64,000 nt of DNA, taken from contig JBANDB010000006.1 of assembly GCA_037576215.1 (NCBI GenBank), positions 496,001 to 560,000 on the forward strand, given 5' to 3'. The position numbers and the translations under genes are program-made. Of this stretch, positions 40,305-54,955 are shown piece by piece. The notes under the pieces were generated by a model. That model worked only from the letters and a program-made list of their open reading frames with translations. It was not told the origin of the DNA and made no database searches. The stretch's first letter is position 1. The number at the start of each line of letters is the position of its first letter. The DNA comes from Armillaria gallica (taxonomy: Eukaryota; Basidiomycota; Agaricomycetes; Agaricales; Physalacriaceae).

Positions 40305-42640
40305 CAGGCGCCTGCGCTTCAACTTGCGTACTTCATCTGAGTTGTGCGCATTTCCTTAAAGAAATCCCATGGATAATTGACCTGCTTGACTTTTATTGAC
40401 TCGAGATCGTCCAATACGACTATGACAGGCAAAGTATCTGGAGGGCGCGCGCCGAATATGGGGTGAGACCAAATTAGGTGCGAAAGGGAAATTGAAGCTA
40501 GGCCTTTGTCGTCATAGAAGTTCGTCCGAAGGCAGGACAAGTATGGAAGTAGCTTTGAAAACAGCGACCTAATGAAAGAGGCCGTGGAAGGTGTCATCTC
40601 AGGGACATAATTCGCGTCGGCATGGCTGATTGAATGTGAATATTCGGTTGCAGCGTCGCCTGCGCAACGAGAGTACTGACTCTCAACCTCGTTAGCGGAG
40701 CGAGAATGTTCACTCATCACAGGCTGGATGAGAGCATTCACTGATTGAACGGCAGTGCTGATTTTCTGCATCGCGCACAGAGGAGGGAGGTAGGGTAACC
40801 GAAGATCCTTTGCACTCCTCTAACTGATAGTTCACAACACCGGGCCCTCTCTCGAGGACCTTCCTGCGATTGTGATCTGCGGTGTAATACTTTCGGTCAA
40901 GGAGAAACTGATCGTGGCTGTTCAGCTGATACGTGGGCTCAGGCCAATCTCCGCCAATGGTGACGTCGTTCCGTACGCGACATTGTGTCCTTGTCTGCGT
41001 TGAGTGGCAACAATCCGACGAAGGGAGAGATAAGGGTGGTTCCAGCGGTGGCCGTGACAGCGAATGAGCTTGAGGTATTTGGTAAGACCGGTACAGACGT
41101 TTCCGACGTGATGAAGCGGTCAGGATCGGTATTGGTGACGTCGTTCCCTCCATGCAGACCTGCGATAGACGACGTTCCGGCCCACAGCCACCAAACGACC
41201 TCCCTCACAGGCTTCCTGTACGACGGCCATTTCTTCGACCTCCCGTCCCCGTTCCCTCCTTCCTCCCGCGCACATCTATCCTTACGCGCGTACCATCCCG
41301 CGCGCACCTCCCTCCGCCATCGAGGTATGCATTGGCCCCAGAACCAAGGTCGTATCCCTGTTTTAAATTCAGATCCTATGGCCGTCGTAGGAGGGCTTGG
41401 CACTCACAAAGCAACTGGAAATGAAGAGTAGAGAATTTCAACCTTTGGATGAAAAGCAGCATCCGTTGGTAATAACATACCTAAGAAAAAGCACCAACGA
41501 ACGGCGGCGAACTGAGGATTTGCCTGCCTTGTGTATCTTTTGGCCCTTCAGATTCAACAGTCTGTACCCGATGATGGTCAGCCAGAGTTGCTCGTCCGAC
41601 TCAGTTCCGATCTCAAACCCTCATCAGCAACAACGACCTCATCGTATCCTTGCGGTATTGAGACCCAACATTGCCTTGCACGTCCTTAGCGCCAGGGTCG
41701 GTAATTTGCGTCGGCTGACTGGCGAGTTGAAAGAACTGTTCCCGGCTAGGTTGGCCGTCAAGATCAAGTCTCGAATAGGACGATCATTACGCGTCGTCGT
41801 TATGAAAGTCTGCCCGAAGACAGGATAAGCATGGAAGCAGCTTTGCAAACAACGACCTAAGGAAAGAGGCTGCGGAAGGTATTGCCTCGGGGGCATGTCT
41901 CTCGCTGGGTTGTTTGATTGAATGTGTATATTCGGTTTTAGGGTCGGCTGCGGAACATGAGTGCTGACGCTCAACCTCACTGGCGAGGTGGGAATGTCCA
42001 CTTCCGGCATCGCATTCTGGATGAGAGGATTCGCTGATGGAACGGCAGTACCGGATTTCTGAACAAACAGTCGTCGAAATTGGCACTGAGAACCGGTCTC
42101 TATGAACTTGACGGTTTCTGACCTGTCGACCTGCCTCCTCTCGCGACGTCGTTTCCCTCCGTGCAGACCTGCGGGCACAGCCTCAGGCGATGTTCCGCCC
42201 TCACAGCTACAAGACGACCACCATTCCTGCCAGACGAGTGTCTCTTAGAATTCCTGTCCCTGATCCCTCCCTCCTCCCGCGCACATCCATCCTTCCGTGC
42301 ATGCCATCCCGCCCGCACCTCCTTCCGCCATCGAGATACAAGCACAAATACCTGTTGTAAATTGAGATTCTATATCTGTCGTAATGCAAGGCACTCACAC
42401 GCAGCTGAAAACATACGAGACTTCAGCTGGACATCCTCGAGAACCGGCAAAGATTGTTCTGAGACGAGATCCTTGAAGGTAGTGGTATTGGCAGTGGAAT
42501 TATTACGGAGAACGGACAATCTCTTGCTGCAGTCGGTAATGTATATTGGAAGAGGAAGCAGTTCGTAGGTTCCCCCATTCTCAGCGCCAGTAGAGATATT
42601 GCGAGCCTGGCGACTAGGTGGAGCGGTATAATCAATCAAC
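40305..42640 (-). repeat. Repeat T, copies 2a and 2b in tandem
   Basis: Two partial T copies (about 40305-41560 and 41561-42640) follow each other. Both read on - a related serine-rich segment: ENQHCRSISECSHP near 40760 in 2a and CRSISESSHPECDAGS near 42050 in 2b. This is followed by SFLRSLFxKLLPxLSCLR at 40580-40520 and at 41880-41800. The same frame recurs at 53728-53384 and 60673-60245, so it is probably an old protein-coding part. The - strand of 2b also shows LEDVQLKSRMFSAA, then GTGAGT, then ACAACAG, a likely intron. The function is not recognised. Confidence 0.55.
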
Positions 42641-42699
42641 TATGGACTTGCCAAGATCCACGAGAGAGATCGCACTGGGGATATGATGTGCTCGAAGGG

Positions 42700-43344
42700 G
42701 CGGCAATATAGGTCGAAGCAAAGAGGACGAAAAGTGTAGAGCATAGGGAAAGAGAGTATTCATGTGGCTGTGTCTATTTCCTTTCTGAGTCCTTCCGCTC
42801 ATGCCGACTGTTCGGCAAGCCCATCTTCGTCTGGTACATCCAACTCCAGATGATATTCCTTCCTGTTTCCGGTTGATAGAGCTCGCAATGGACTGTCATG
42901 GTACGGTGCTGTATCAATTCTGTCGATGAGTCTACTGAAACGTAGCAGGCATTTGTTCCCAGATGAAATCACGGTACCGACACGATAAATCCTCACGGTG
43001 CGCGTATAAGCACAACGACTTCAAGTTCTGCCTTAGCATGAGTTGGGTGGAGAGCAACCAACGGTACGAAACATAGATAAATAGACGGGCAGAATGGTGG
43101 GCGAAGAGAAGGCTGGATGAGAGCAGTGAAGATGTACGTTCATTTTTTTCTCTATCTCTGTATCATAAATTCACACCAGCACTGTCCAGGGTGCCTCGAA
43201 AGCCATCCATCTACCTGGCCATGGATGAGAAGATACGACGGGACCTGTAATCATTTCTATGTTTGTACGCTCGACTTCCTCCGCCTTCAAGCTTCAAGCT
43301 TCAAGCTGCATGGCTCACGAGACCCTTTCATGGCGCGAAGGCAA
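42700..43344. repeat. Leader repeat X, copy 3
   Basis: This is the same block as at 14117, 31640, 54360 and 61350. It is closest to the copy at 61350, with long identical runs (CTTCCTGTTTCCGGTTGATA, GAGCTCGCAATGGACTGTCA). The + strand reads NDFKFCLSMSWVESNQRYE, then a stop where other copies have AW. Confidence 0.7.
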
Positions 43345-45009
<1,665 letters not shown>

Positions 45010-45226
45010 ACGAAGAAGGCGACTAGACAGTAATGGTGGGGACGATGGCGAACTGGTGGTTGATTCTCGGCGAACCTTCAACGCAACAGATATTGTGTAT
45101 CAAGTACGTAACGGTGATGAGGAACCTGGCTGTCGAGCTAGAGTTCACGTTGCGAAAATGCAAGTATTCGTTAAAATATATATACCTACTCGGGTTAAGA
45201 AGAGCTACTACGCACTAAGTAGCCAC

Positions 45227-46940
45227 TCAAATAAGAATATATCGACGCTTTTCAGTAATACCCAGATTCTTTAACCGCCGGTGTTCTTCAGGAGAAATTA
45301 TCAGCATCGACACTTTCTCAAACTTTCTCCCTGGCAGGCTTCGCCCAACCGTCCAACCATGGTCCCATGAGCTCTCAAATATGCAGGTGTAAATCATCAC
45401 GTAAGTGTCTTCAGGTATCGGGGACGTGTGGGTGGCGGTGATCTCGAATCTGTGTTCTATCCCACCCTTGTCTTTAACAATCAACACTCCACGTCGATCA
45501 CCCTCTTCCACAACGGCCATCCCTAGCACCAACCCTTCAATGCCCTCCGCATCACACCAGTCTTCATCCTCTTCCTCATCCCAATGAACATCGAGAGCAG
45601 TCATAAGGAAGGCAGGCAGAGGCTTCATCATAACCTGCTCCCATGATGGCCGCCATTTTTTGCCTGCATTTCCCGGTTCAGGACATAAGAAGAACAACTG
45701 TGCCCGACGCCACTGTATCCATCGAATTCACGAGTGCTGTCCATGCATGCTCGAGAGACTCGCTCTCGTAGTATGCTGGTATTGTCCTCGGAGTCCATCA
45801 GAAATGCCAGTCCCGCAATCTTGTCCACTGGGTTCGTCGACACCCGTTTCCGCATCTCCTCCAGTGCCTCATGCATCTTCCATGACATATCATGCGTAGA
45901 CTGCAACTGCTTGTGAAACCTGGTCAGCAGCTCAGTCTCATACTTTCCATCCTTATGCTCAGCATGCAGTGGTCCATCTGGTGTGTCCCCGGCAATCACC
46001 CTCTCCTCCCAATCTCCTGTAGTGTCCAAGCACGTCTAAACCAAGACCGATCACTCTCCAAGTCACCCTCCTTCAATGTCAAAGGCCGACCCAGCCCACT
46101 CAAGTAACACACCACATTCCTCGTTTTGATACACTCTTCCGATGGTGGGCACGTCCACCTTCCACTCCTCTATGCGCATGTCCTCGGGCCCTGGTCCGCC
46201 CACCTGTCTCAAACAGAGAACATCCAACCATACATACTCCAGTCCGAGATTGAGCATCTCGATGCGGATCAGGTTGAGGTCGGCATCCTTTGGGATGGGA
46301 ACGGGCCATTCGTTTCCGTTGATGGGCGTCCACACAGCGGTGCGATCCTTCTCGTCCATCCACGCGTGCGATATCGGCCGAGGCCACCGGCATTCGGAAT
46401 CAATATCCATGATCCAATATGGCACCACCCGATTGCTATACAGATCCCAGACACGTCGAGGTGGCAACCTGGATTGACGATCCGGTTACCATCAAGTGCT
46501 TTTCGTCGCTCCTCCCGGTCCTCCTCTTCCCATCTGCAAAGTTCATCTTGTACGGTGCTCCAGTCATCGGTGTACCATATTCTGCGAAGGAGGCCATATA
46601 TCAGCCCAAAGTCGTACCTGCTTGTGATACAGGCTTCAAGAAAGGAGGAGAAGGATGGATTGTCCAGGCTGTATGACGTTCCAAGTGTGGTGTTGAGTTG
46701 ATCTAGGAGGCCCTGAACGCTGAACGTAGCGCAGGGAGTGTCAGCAAGGCGGGATGATATCACAGGCTTTCTACCGGTGTACGCTCGTTGCTTTGGAACG
46801 ATGATCGACGATTCCTCTTGGCCCATCTCAGTGAAGGCAGAGATGGTGACCTCGGGAAGAGAGGGATGCTGAAATATTTTAGCAATTTACCTCCTGCTTA
46901 CTTGCCTGACTGACTTACCCATTGACCACCAATCATCCAT
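45227..46940 (-). pseudogene. HET-domain gene copy 4, frameshifted
   Basis: The copy runs from ATG at 46940 (MDDWWSM) to the stop at 45227 (KRRYILI). The first exon is one base out of phase with the second, so even the start is damaged. Frame breaks follow near 46470 (after LDGNRIVNPG), near 46090, and near 45680 (before PEPGNAGKKW). The HET blocks themselves are conserved in sequence: PISHAWMDEKDR, WLDVLCLRQVGG, the W-rich block. It is one of the more damaged copies. Confidence 0.85.
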
Positions 46941-47099
46941 GACGTCGCCGCAAAGCGTAACTTTGGTATACGACTTAGATAGTGTTCATGTTACCGTAAT
47001 GAGTACTTGAAATAAAAGCAGCAAATGATACGTACTATATCCTGGCTCAGAAGATAAAGGAGTACCACCGAAAAAGTGTTTGCCTTGAAGCGCCGCAAT

Positions 47100-49090
47100 T
47101 GACAGCTCGAAGAGCGCTTTTTTGTCCTCCGTAAAAGTCAGAGATTGAATTATTTGAATTGACTAAGTATGCATTATCCCCAAACCGGGGGGCGGCCTAG
47201 CGCGGCTTGCAGTGCACAAGTCGACACTGGCCATTACGGCCTGGAGACAAAAAAAGCACTAGAAAGTAGCTTACCACCATCCGCAGGAGTCTTCCAAACA
47301 ATCCGCGACCATCTGAGGTTTCCATTCACGAGTCGAAATGACACATTTGACGTCCTATCTGGGATGGGACCATCACTTCCGACAAGTCAGCAATGCATAG
47401 CTGAATCAAGGCGGTAGATCACCCTCGGTACTTCAGGCTCGTCCCACGGGATCGCCCTTACTAATGGGAACAATCTGTGCGATACAGCATACACGGTGAT
47501 GAGACGCTGCCGAGGTCAAAATCAAATAAATATAGCGCACGGTGGATCTGACAACGCTCACACCTGATATCCAACAGCTCGCCGCGGACGAGGCAGACGT
47601 GGTGATAAACTCAACAGCAACCGTTAATGATCAGCAGCACACATATCTCTCCTTCATGCGGAGATAGATTTGGCTAAGAAACATGATTAGTAGGCCGAGT
47701 ATACTATCCAAGAGAAAAACTCACGCTTACTGATAAAATAGTACGAAAGTAAGTTGCCTCTTTGCAGGGTTAACGAGTCTTGTGTTTAGCAAAATAGCCT
47801 GTACATTCGGCATCAAAACCAGACATCCCGCATACCATCATATCGGATTCTCACCTCCACACGTCGTCAGCATCTCGTCCCTCCTTCTTGAGTATGCAAA
47901 CAACACAAACATGAACCTCTGATGCTGAATGAACGACGTCTATCGTTGTCATTTCGCAATATGGAAGGGGCGGATGTTCGGAGATCCATTAGAAGAGATT
48001 ATGAGTTGTCGAAAGCTCCTGTCCGGTCCAACGTTGCCATAAATTGGTAGGCTCACCAACGACGGCGATCCCATTATAAATCGTCTCGTATCCCACAGGA
48101 TATTATTCTCTGAGCTGCTCCAGATGAAGCGTGACGATAGCCTGCAGCAGCGATAGGAGGTGAAGGATCGAGGGGCACTACACACGTACGCTCGAGAGCT
48201 CCTATGAGTTTCTCACTGAATTCCTCTCTGAAAAATGGATGCATGATGAAACGACGGATTGGGGAAAATATGGCGCGCGGAAATGTCGAAGTCGGAATCA
48301 GTGTCGACGTGGACAGAGTAGCCACCAGCGGGAGTAAAACAGTAGGTTATGAATTCGAGGAACAGGCCCAGCCAAATTCAATGTAGGGAAGGGCCAACCA
48401 TGAGTCGGCTGTGAGTGTTTACGCCCTGATCAGATGTATGTTGATCGATGAAAGCTGGCTGTAAACACTTGGGACTATAGCTTCGAGGTGCCGCCACAGT
48501 TCTGGAGACGATATCGCGATATTTCTCCCACGTCGATTGACGTAGCATATCCTCCGTACTAAGGAAGTATATCTTTGGTCATAAGAGCCACCTATGGGTT
48601 CGAAGATGCCGAGGAGCAACGGGCTCGATAGATCGTTCACGACGCATGGTCCTGACCAGTGAAGGTATCCTTGCTGAATGATATCGAGCGCAGGAGCTAA
48701 GTCGGCGCAGGGCGAACGAAATGGCAATCCATGAAGACGTATCCAGGGCTGCTCTGTCCTTCAAAGCAACTAGAGTAACTGGGTGGGCTCGTTAGTTTTG
48801 GATACAACGGTCATTGTTGATCAGCTCACCGGATTGTTCCCAATGATAAGTACGCTGTTGTAGTCGCTGACTTTTAGGCCCCCGTCACACCACATTGCAT
48901 TCGCAAACCCAAGGACTTTTACATACCTCAATTCCAGTATCAGTCAATCTTGTCACAAAGCCGCCCACATTCATGAAATTTATACCTGCGGGTCAGCTCT
49001 CGAGTCTGGGATCATGAAGTCGGTTGATGGAAACGCGCATAGCGCATAGGGACGGGAGACGGACTTTATCGATTTCTGGACCTCGTCGGC
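47100..49090 (-). pseudogene. F-box-like pseudogene, block D
   Basis: Very close to block B. 48727-48419 on - reads the F-box-like segment (YLHWSGPCVVNDLSSPLLL, GRNIAISSPELWRHLEAI), and 48185-47949 reads an LRR-like part. The arrangement relative to the HET gene is the same as in block B. Frames are interrupted between pieces. Confidence 0.5.
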
Positions 49091-49590
49091 AAAGTCATCA
49101 ATAGAATCGATGAAATCGAGCCCATGTACCAAGGGGTGCCCGCCTCAATCTCCTCAGAAACTAAATCTCGCATGACTTCTGTCAGGCTCTTCTCTGCCTT
49201 TGGCGTGCATCCCGAATTCCTGGCAGGTATGCTGCCGCGAGACCAGCCAGGCCTTCCACTTCCCCTCCTCATCCTTCCGTGCGCGGTGGGACTCCATCCG
49301 GACGCTGTGCGAGTGTCATCCGCGGTTGAGCCTCGCGCTCCACTTGACCAAGAGCCTCGCCGGAAAAGTCATCAATAAAATCAATGAATCGAGCCCGTGT
49401 ACGAAGGGGTGCCCGCCTTGACCTCCTCAGAAACTAAATTCCGCATGACTTCTCTCAGCCTCTTCTCAGCCTTCGGCGTGCACCCCCGAATGTCTCGCAG
49501 GTATGCTGCCGCGAGACCAGCCGTCCTTCCGTGCGTCATAAGAGACGCGTAACTTCATCCGAACGCTGTGCGAGTATCACCCGCCGTTGA
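49080..49590. repeat. Local tandem duplication, about 285 bp unit
   Basis: CAAGGGGTGCCCGCCTCAAT, CCTCAGAAACTAAAT, CGCATGACTTCT and GGCGTGCA at 49130-49210 recur in the same order at 49405-49485. Single versions of this unit are at 20310-20480 and 25100-25330. The - strand reads PKAEKSLTEVMRDLVSEEIE, then AGTPWYMGSISSI, a coding-like part of the F-box block or its neighbour. Confidence 0.75.
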
Positions 49591-49599
49591 ACCTTGCGC

Positions 49600-50080
49600 T
49601 TGACGTGACGCCGCCCCTCTCGATGCTACTCCTGCCTATCACCGAGGCCTACGCAGCAGAGTCCCTCTCTCATGTCATGATCTCCGCCTACTCGTTTATA
49701 TCCAACACCAAAAGGTACCCCATCCTCCCAAAAACGACGCAGTCCCTCGTGCGGAGCCTGTTGTTGGCAGTGCCGAACTATATTGCTTGCGCTGACCCAT
49801 ACTGACGTCAGATTGCACGCGAGGAGAGGTGTATAGGCAGTATGTGAACCACTTGATGCGGACGGACGACGCTGGCTAGGGAAGAGACCAGTTCTTGTCA
49901 TAGTCATTCTCGTTCCAAGTAGGGCTGATGCGAGGCGGGGTCAATTGAATTAGGGAGACGCAGAAGAAACTCGAGATCAGGAAGAAATGAGAAAGACGCA
50001 GTTCGGAGGAAATGATCAAAGAGTGAGTAGTGTCTATTTGCCACTGCTGAGGTGACGTCATACTTCTTGGGTTCCTTCTC
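49600..50080 (-). repeat. Repeat V, copy 2
   Basis: Direct copy of 25331-25735, with the same shared GACGTCA and GGGAAGAG blocks. Frame breaks differ from copy 1. Directly to its right lies the UBP6 fragment. Confidence 0.65.
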
Positions 50081-50179
50081 AACGATTACTTACACTCCAA
50101 AGTCCAATCTCCTCATCCGCTACGCCGTCTCTCGTGCCGACCGTTCCAGATCTTTGCGGCGGCACATCTCATACCACGA

Positions 50180-51445
50180 ACCTGTTGTTCCTTACGCTTT
50201 CCTAACTGCTCTTCGGTAAGCACATCCCCAGTTTGGGAAATGGCCAGAAGCAGCGGCGGGGCACCTCGTGGGTTCGCACAGCAAGACGCGGAAGACGCCT
50301 ACAACTATATCCTCAGCTCCTTGCGTGAAGTCCTCGACTTGGATGATCCAGGCAAGAGCTTCCTTGATCCATGGATGGCTGGCGAGTTCGAGCGTGAGAC
50401 TCGGAAAAATCGTCCTGGGCAGGTGGTTTTGCTAGAACGAAACCCTCGCAGAATCTTTACCTTACAAGTTTGAAGTGAACTCGTGAGTTTTTTTGTACTC
50501 TTTCATGTAATTACAACATGCTGATGTCGCCGATAGTCCACTGAGAACAACCCCTACGAAACACTCTCCTAGTCTCGGACATGACGCGTCGTATATCCAA
50601 ACTACGCGTCTTACGCGTCTACCTGCGTACCTTACCGTTCACATGGTCCGATGTACATAATGGGCCGGTGTTGGACGCGAAGCGAAGGTTATAGTGCGTG
50701 AAATCACCTTGTCCCTACTAACAATCTAACGTGATGGGACTACAGTGTAAAGTCAAGTTTCCGACTACTTACGATTCCCTGGATATTGTATCGGAAGATC
50801 TCAAAGGCGAACTTACTAGAGTGAACCAAAGTCTGGTGGAGATCGAGAAGAGTCGAGCAGAGCGATGGAAAGGCATCGAGGCTTGGCCGGTGGGACAGAA
50901 GCTCAAGCTATGGATTTCGACGACGGAGAACCGGAACCAGTGAAGAGAGCCAATGAGCGGGAAGAGACTGATATTCTTGTAGATCCCGCCATCAAAGCTG
51001 ATACTGGAGCAAGCTGGAGGGGATTATATGCATATGATCTCACGAGTAAGAAGTCATCATGCCTATGTTGAATTGCCTGGCTAAATTACATATTGGAAGC
51101 CACCGTGATGCACAAAGGTGCGGTTGCAAGCTCGGGCCATCATATCGGCTTTGCTATGAAGAGCGTGTTCTATGGTGCCTCATACTCCGGGGGTACGGTA
51201 GTTCCATTTCACAGAATGGGCATTCGTTTTTGTGTTTTTGTGCAGCCCCAGTCGCCGACATGAATATCAACGCTCTTGATGCTATTGAAGGTGATGAAGA
51301 TTGGTACAAGTTTGACGACGACAAAGTATCCGTGTTCCCCAGGGATAAATTAGGTACTCCGGACGGCAGCAGCGGGGAGAACTCCTCAGCGTATGTTTCA
51401 GTGTATCAAAGCCGAACGAGTAGAAATAGAAAACTGCAAAAATGA
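50180..51445 (+). pseudogene. UBP6/USP14 deubiquitinase gene fragment
   Basis: Ubp6/USP14 is the proteasome-bound ubiquitin hydrolase. The fragment begins inside the catalytic domain (VVPYAFLTALR at about 50185, an intron from GTAAGC at 50216, then RGFAQQDAEDAYNYILSSLR). It continues with YKFEVN and a GTGAGT intron near 50478, then SYIQTTRLTRLPAYLTVHMV, KVKFPTTYDSLDIVSEDLKG, ADTGASWRGLYAYDLTSK, GAVASSGHHIGF (the histidine-box region, usually SGHY) and WYKFDDDKVSVFPRDKL to the end. The N-terminal ubiquitin-like domain and the catalytic cysteine box are missing, and several frameshifts and stops occur (near 50450, 50670 and 51250). Introns are kept, so it arose by DNA duplication. It cannot be active. 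Confidence 0.88.
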
Positions 51446-52799
51446 ACATGTGTATTGCGACGGAAACTCGTGACTTTTAAAAAATACAGCTAGAGAAAGT
51501 CTACTCGCGTGCGATCACGCCGATTCTAGCGAGAAAACAGGATACGTCCTAGTACAGTGATTATAGTACCACGAGTTTGGTTCACTGTAGTAATACAACT
51601 ATCCAATACCTATAATAGGTCGTGTTCTGCAGTAATCTCCTCCTTCAAGGATTTATCAAACGTCGATCGGGAGCGGATGGAAAGAAAGTTATTGAGGTAA
51701 ATAGAATATGCATCGGCATGAGATCTCCAGGTGGAAATCCTAAGCTCATCCTTTGCGGGACATAGCGGCGGGAATGGTTCCACGGACGAAGATCCCAAAA
51801 CTCGGGTCGCAACGAAGTGAAACTTGTGATATTGAATACAGTACCTAATTGACACCCACGGCTTCTTGAACGACTTGAAGAGAGCTTGACTTTCCATGGA
51901 TATTGATAACCCAGTACGTACTCATGGAAGTCCTCGAGGTTTTCTCTCCATGGCATGGTCACGGTCCCCCACATCGGGTTCTTCGAGGCTCAGGGAGTGT
52001 ATCAAGGCCGTCAGGTAACATACTTTTCTGTGTTTTTAACCACCATCACGAATTGCTCGCCTCTTGGATTCTACACTTCTAGGGCCCCACTGGGATCCTG
52101 CTCACACTACAATGGCTCTATCTATCTACTAGCTCTGGATAGACGCCTGGGGGAACAAATGAAACCCAAAATTGTCTCCAAATTATTAAAACAAGTTCCG
52201 CGCATGAGGCCCACTTGCGAAACCGCAGCGAAGTTGCCCACGACGCTCCTGTGTCTCGAGAATTGTATGGATAGTTAGACGAGTCCTGTGTGGATAGTCG
52301 CGACGAGTCCCGTTCTCTCTGATCATCAGTCTTCCCCTACAATGAAATCTTTTGGCGGCTGTGTTGGAACTGTACAGTTCCCTCGGGAACCGCCGATCCA
52401 GTAACGATTCGTTGTCTCGTGAAGACGAGAAATATGGCGATCCTATATGAACACCCACAATCAATAAATTCCCGAAACAGAATTGAGATCTTCGGTGGCG
52501 CTGATGGTCAGAGTACTGATGGTTCGTCAAGCGAGCGGAGATCGACCGTAAACACTACTTAATTGTGTTCTTCCGTTATCGTCTAGCTTGCTGCTCCTGG
52601 GTGCTTCTGCTCGACGGCTGCGTGAGTGTGTTTGGCCCAGGATCGGGACGTTAGACCTGGGCGTCGTGCAAGTGATGGTGGTCATGTATATCGTAGTTTG
52701 TACTATTAGTACGGATCACCACTGCTGTGCACGTAATGTCTGGAACCGGCGTTCACTGTGTGGACATTGCCGTGTAATACTACCTACCTACCTACCTCG
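51446..52799. other. Stretch without a recognised gene
   Basis: On - near 51955 there is VTMPWRENLEDFHEY, which resembles TMPWEDHSLVEELF on - near 59010, so a short shared fragment may exist. Otherwise nothing was recognised. A (CTAC)4-5 microsatellite lies at about 52780-52797. Confidence 0.35.
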
Positions 52800-53000
52800 A
52801 AGCGTCCTCTAGGAGCATCTGAACGGCGTCGAGTTCCTCCTTCCAATCCGCTTCTGGAGGAAGGATCTGCAAAAGTCAGTTGTTTTTTTCCCTATCACAT
52901 GCTGGAACATCGGTAAGTACCTTGCGAAGAAGGTTCTCCATCCTTTCTACTTTGTCCTCCGAAGTAACACGAATCGCTTCCACAGTGCGCTCTAGGTTGC
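52800..53000 (-). pseudogene. F-box-like gene fragment (N-terminal side)
   Basis: On - this reads VEAIRVTSEDKVERMENLLR, a GT-AG intron (GTACTTACC to TTTTGCAG), then ILPPEADWKEELDAVQMLLE. The second exon matches 58000-57930 (ILSPEAALKEEL). It is a cleaner version of that segment and shows its exon structure. It is isolated from the rest of the gene. Confidence 0.5.
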
Positions 53001-53279
53001 AATATTAGTGGGAGATGGTGCCGCCGAGGTTGTCGCACGGACCTGGATAGTCTCTATATACGTACAATCCAACCTGCCCGTGATGCACGATGGTTTGTAC
53101 CCCGTTTCCTCTCGCGGGGAGACAAATTTTGCCATTTTCGATTGAAGTTGAACATGTAGGGCTTCGTCCTTCTGCGGCGCATGGTCTATTGCAGCTTGAG
53201 TTCGGCCTTCATTCCCTCTTTGAAATCATCCTCGATTCTACACGTGAGTCGGAGGTCCGGTCAGATGGCGCATTTGAGG

Positions 53280-54955
53280 GACGTTAGCTAAGAGGCGTAC
53301 CTTTTCAAAGCGTTGATTTGCCTAAAGAAATCCCGGATCATTGACCTGCTCGCTTTTGATTGACTCGAGATCGTCCAATATGGCTACAAAGGTATCTGGA
53401 GGGCGCGCGCCGAATAGGAATCAAATTGGGTCTGAGAAGTCGAGGCTACGTCATCGTCGTCGTCATGAAAGTCTGCCTGAACACGCGAACATGAAGCAGA
53501 CAACGACCTAAGGAAAGAGGCCGCGGAAGGTGTCTCCTCGGGGGCATGGCTCTTGCCGACTTGGCTGATTGGATGTGAATATCCGGTTTTAGAGTCACCT
53601 GCGGAACGAGAGTGCGGACTCTCAACCTCGCTGGTGTTGTCGATATGTCCATCAAATGCTGGATGAGAACATTCGCTGATGGAACAGCAGTGCTGGTTTT
53701 CTGCAGAGGAGAGACGTAGGGACTTCATTGAGACGCGTCTTCCGCAAAAATGCTCATGACGTCGCTCCGACGTTCCGCTCCCACAGCCACCTCCCTCACA
53801 GGACGACCTCCTTCCTGCACTTAAGCTCTGCGACCTCCCGCATATCTATCCCTACGTGCATGCCATCTAGCACGCACCTCCCTCCGTATGCATTGGCCAC
53901 AGGACCAAGGACGAATCTCTGTTTTAAATTGAGTACCCGTCATACCATTAAAGAATAACATACCCAAAGAAAAGCACCAACAGACGGTAGCGGACTAGGG
54001 ATTTGCCTGCCTTCTCTTTGACTCTTCAGATTCGACGGCCTGCGAATAGCGGAGATCGCTACTCCCGCACGTGTTGCGGTTGCGATACGATACTTCAAAT
54101 GTACATCCTCAAGAAACGGCAAGGACTGTTCTGGGTCGTAGTAGTATTGGTAGTGTCGTTACGGAGAACAGAAGGTCATCTGGCGCAGCCGATAACGTAT
54201 TCTTGAAGAGGATGCAGTTCGTAATTGTCCGTACTATTAGAGACCTTGCGAGAAGTGGAGCGGTATAATCAATCGACTCGCATGCATTTGAAGGGGCGGT
54301 TGCTTGTGCACCTGGCAATATGGGTTGAAGCGAAGGGAGCAACAAAAAGTCCATAGGATAGGCAATGGTGTTGGTGAGAAATAATATTTATGTGGCTGTG
54401 CTTTCCTTTTCGCCTTCCGCTTCGACTTTGCGACTGCCGTCAAGCAAGAGACTGCCCATCTTCGTCTCGTACATTCAACTCCAGGCAATATTCCTTCTTG
54501 TTTCATCTTGATGGAGGTCTCAATGGGCTGCCATGGTCGATGCTGTATCCATACTTGCTGAAGCTGAAGCACCGCGGGCACTCGTTCACAAGTGAAATCT
54601 TGGTACCTACATGGCGAACCCTCACAGTGCATGCATAAGCACGACGACTTCAAGTTCTTGGCAAGAAATAGATGGAGAGCGACCAATGACACGAAGCATG
54701 GATCAATAGACGAGCAGAGCAGAATGGTGGGCGAAGAGAAGGCTGGATGAGAGCAGTGAAGATGTACGTTCATTGATTCATCTATCTCTGCAGTATAAAT
54801 TCACGCCAGCACTGTCCAGGGTGCCTCGAAAGCTGTCCCTCCAGCCTGTCATGGACGAGAAGATATGACGGGACCTGTGATTATTTCTGTATCCTCCGCC
54901 TTGAAGGCTGGCGAGGCCCTTTTATGACGCGACGGCAACTTGTACTTTTCCATCA
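53280..54955. repeat. Repeats T (copy 3) and X (copy 4)
   Basis: T covers about 53280-54260 and X about 54360-54955. T again carries the - frame ENQHCCSISECSHPAFDG and SAASFLRSL. X reads SEILVPTWRTLTVHA and RAEWWAKRRLDESSED-like strings on +. The order T, X, RVB2 is the same as in the units at 31146, 40305 and 60010. Confidence 0.65.

Noticed and set aside
40985..41431. 148-codon + frame in repeat T
   Set aside because: It is not kept in the other T copies, while the - strand frame is.
52780..52797. (CTAC)n tract
   Set aside because: It is a short ordinary microsatellite without visible connection to a gene.
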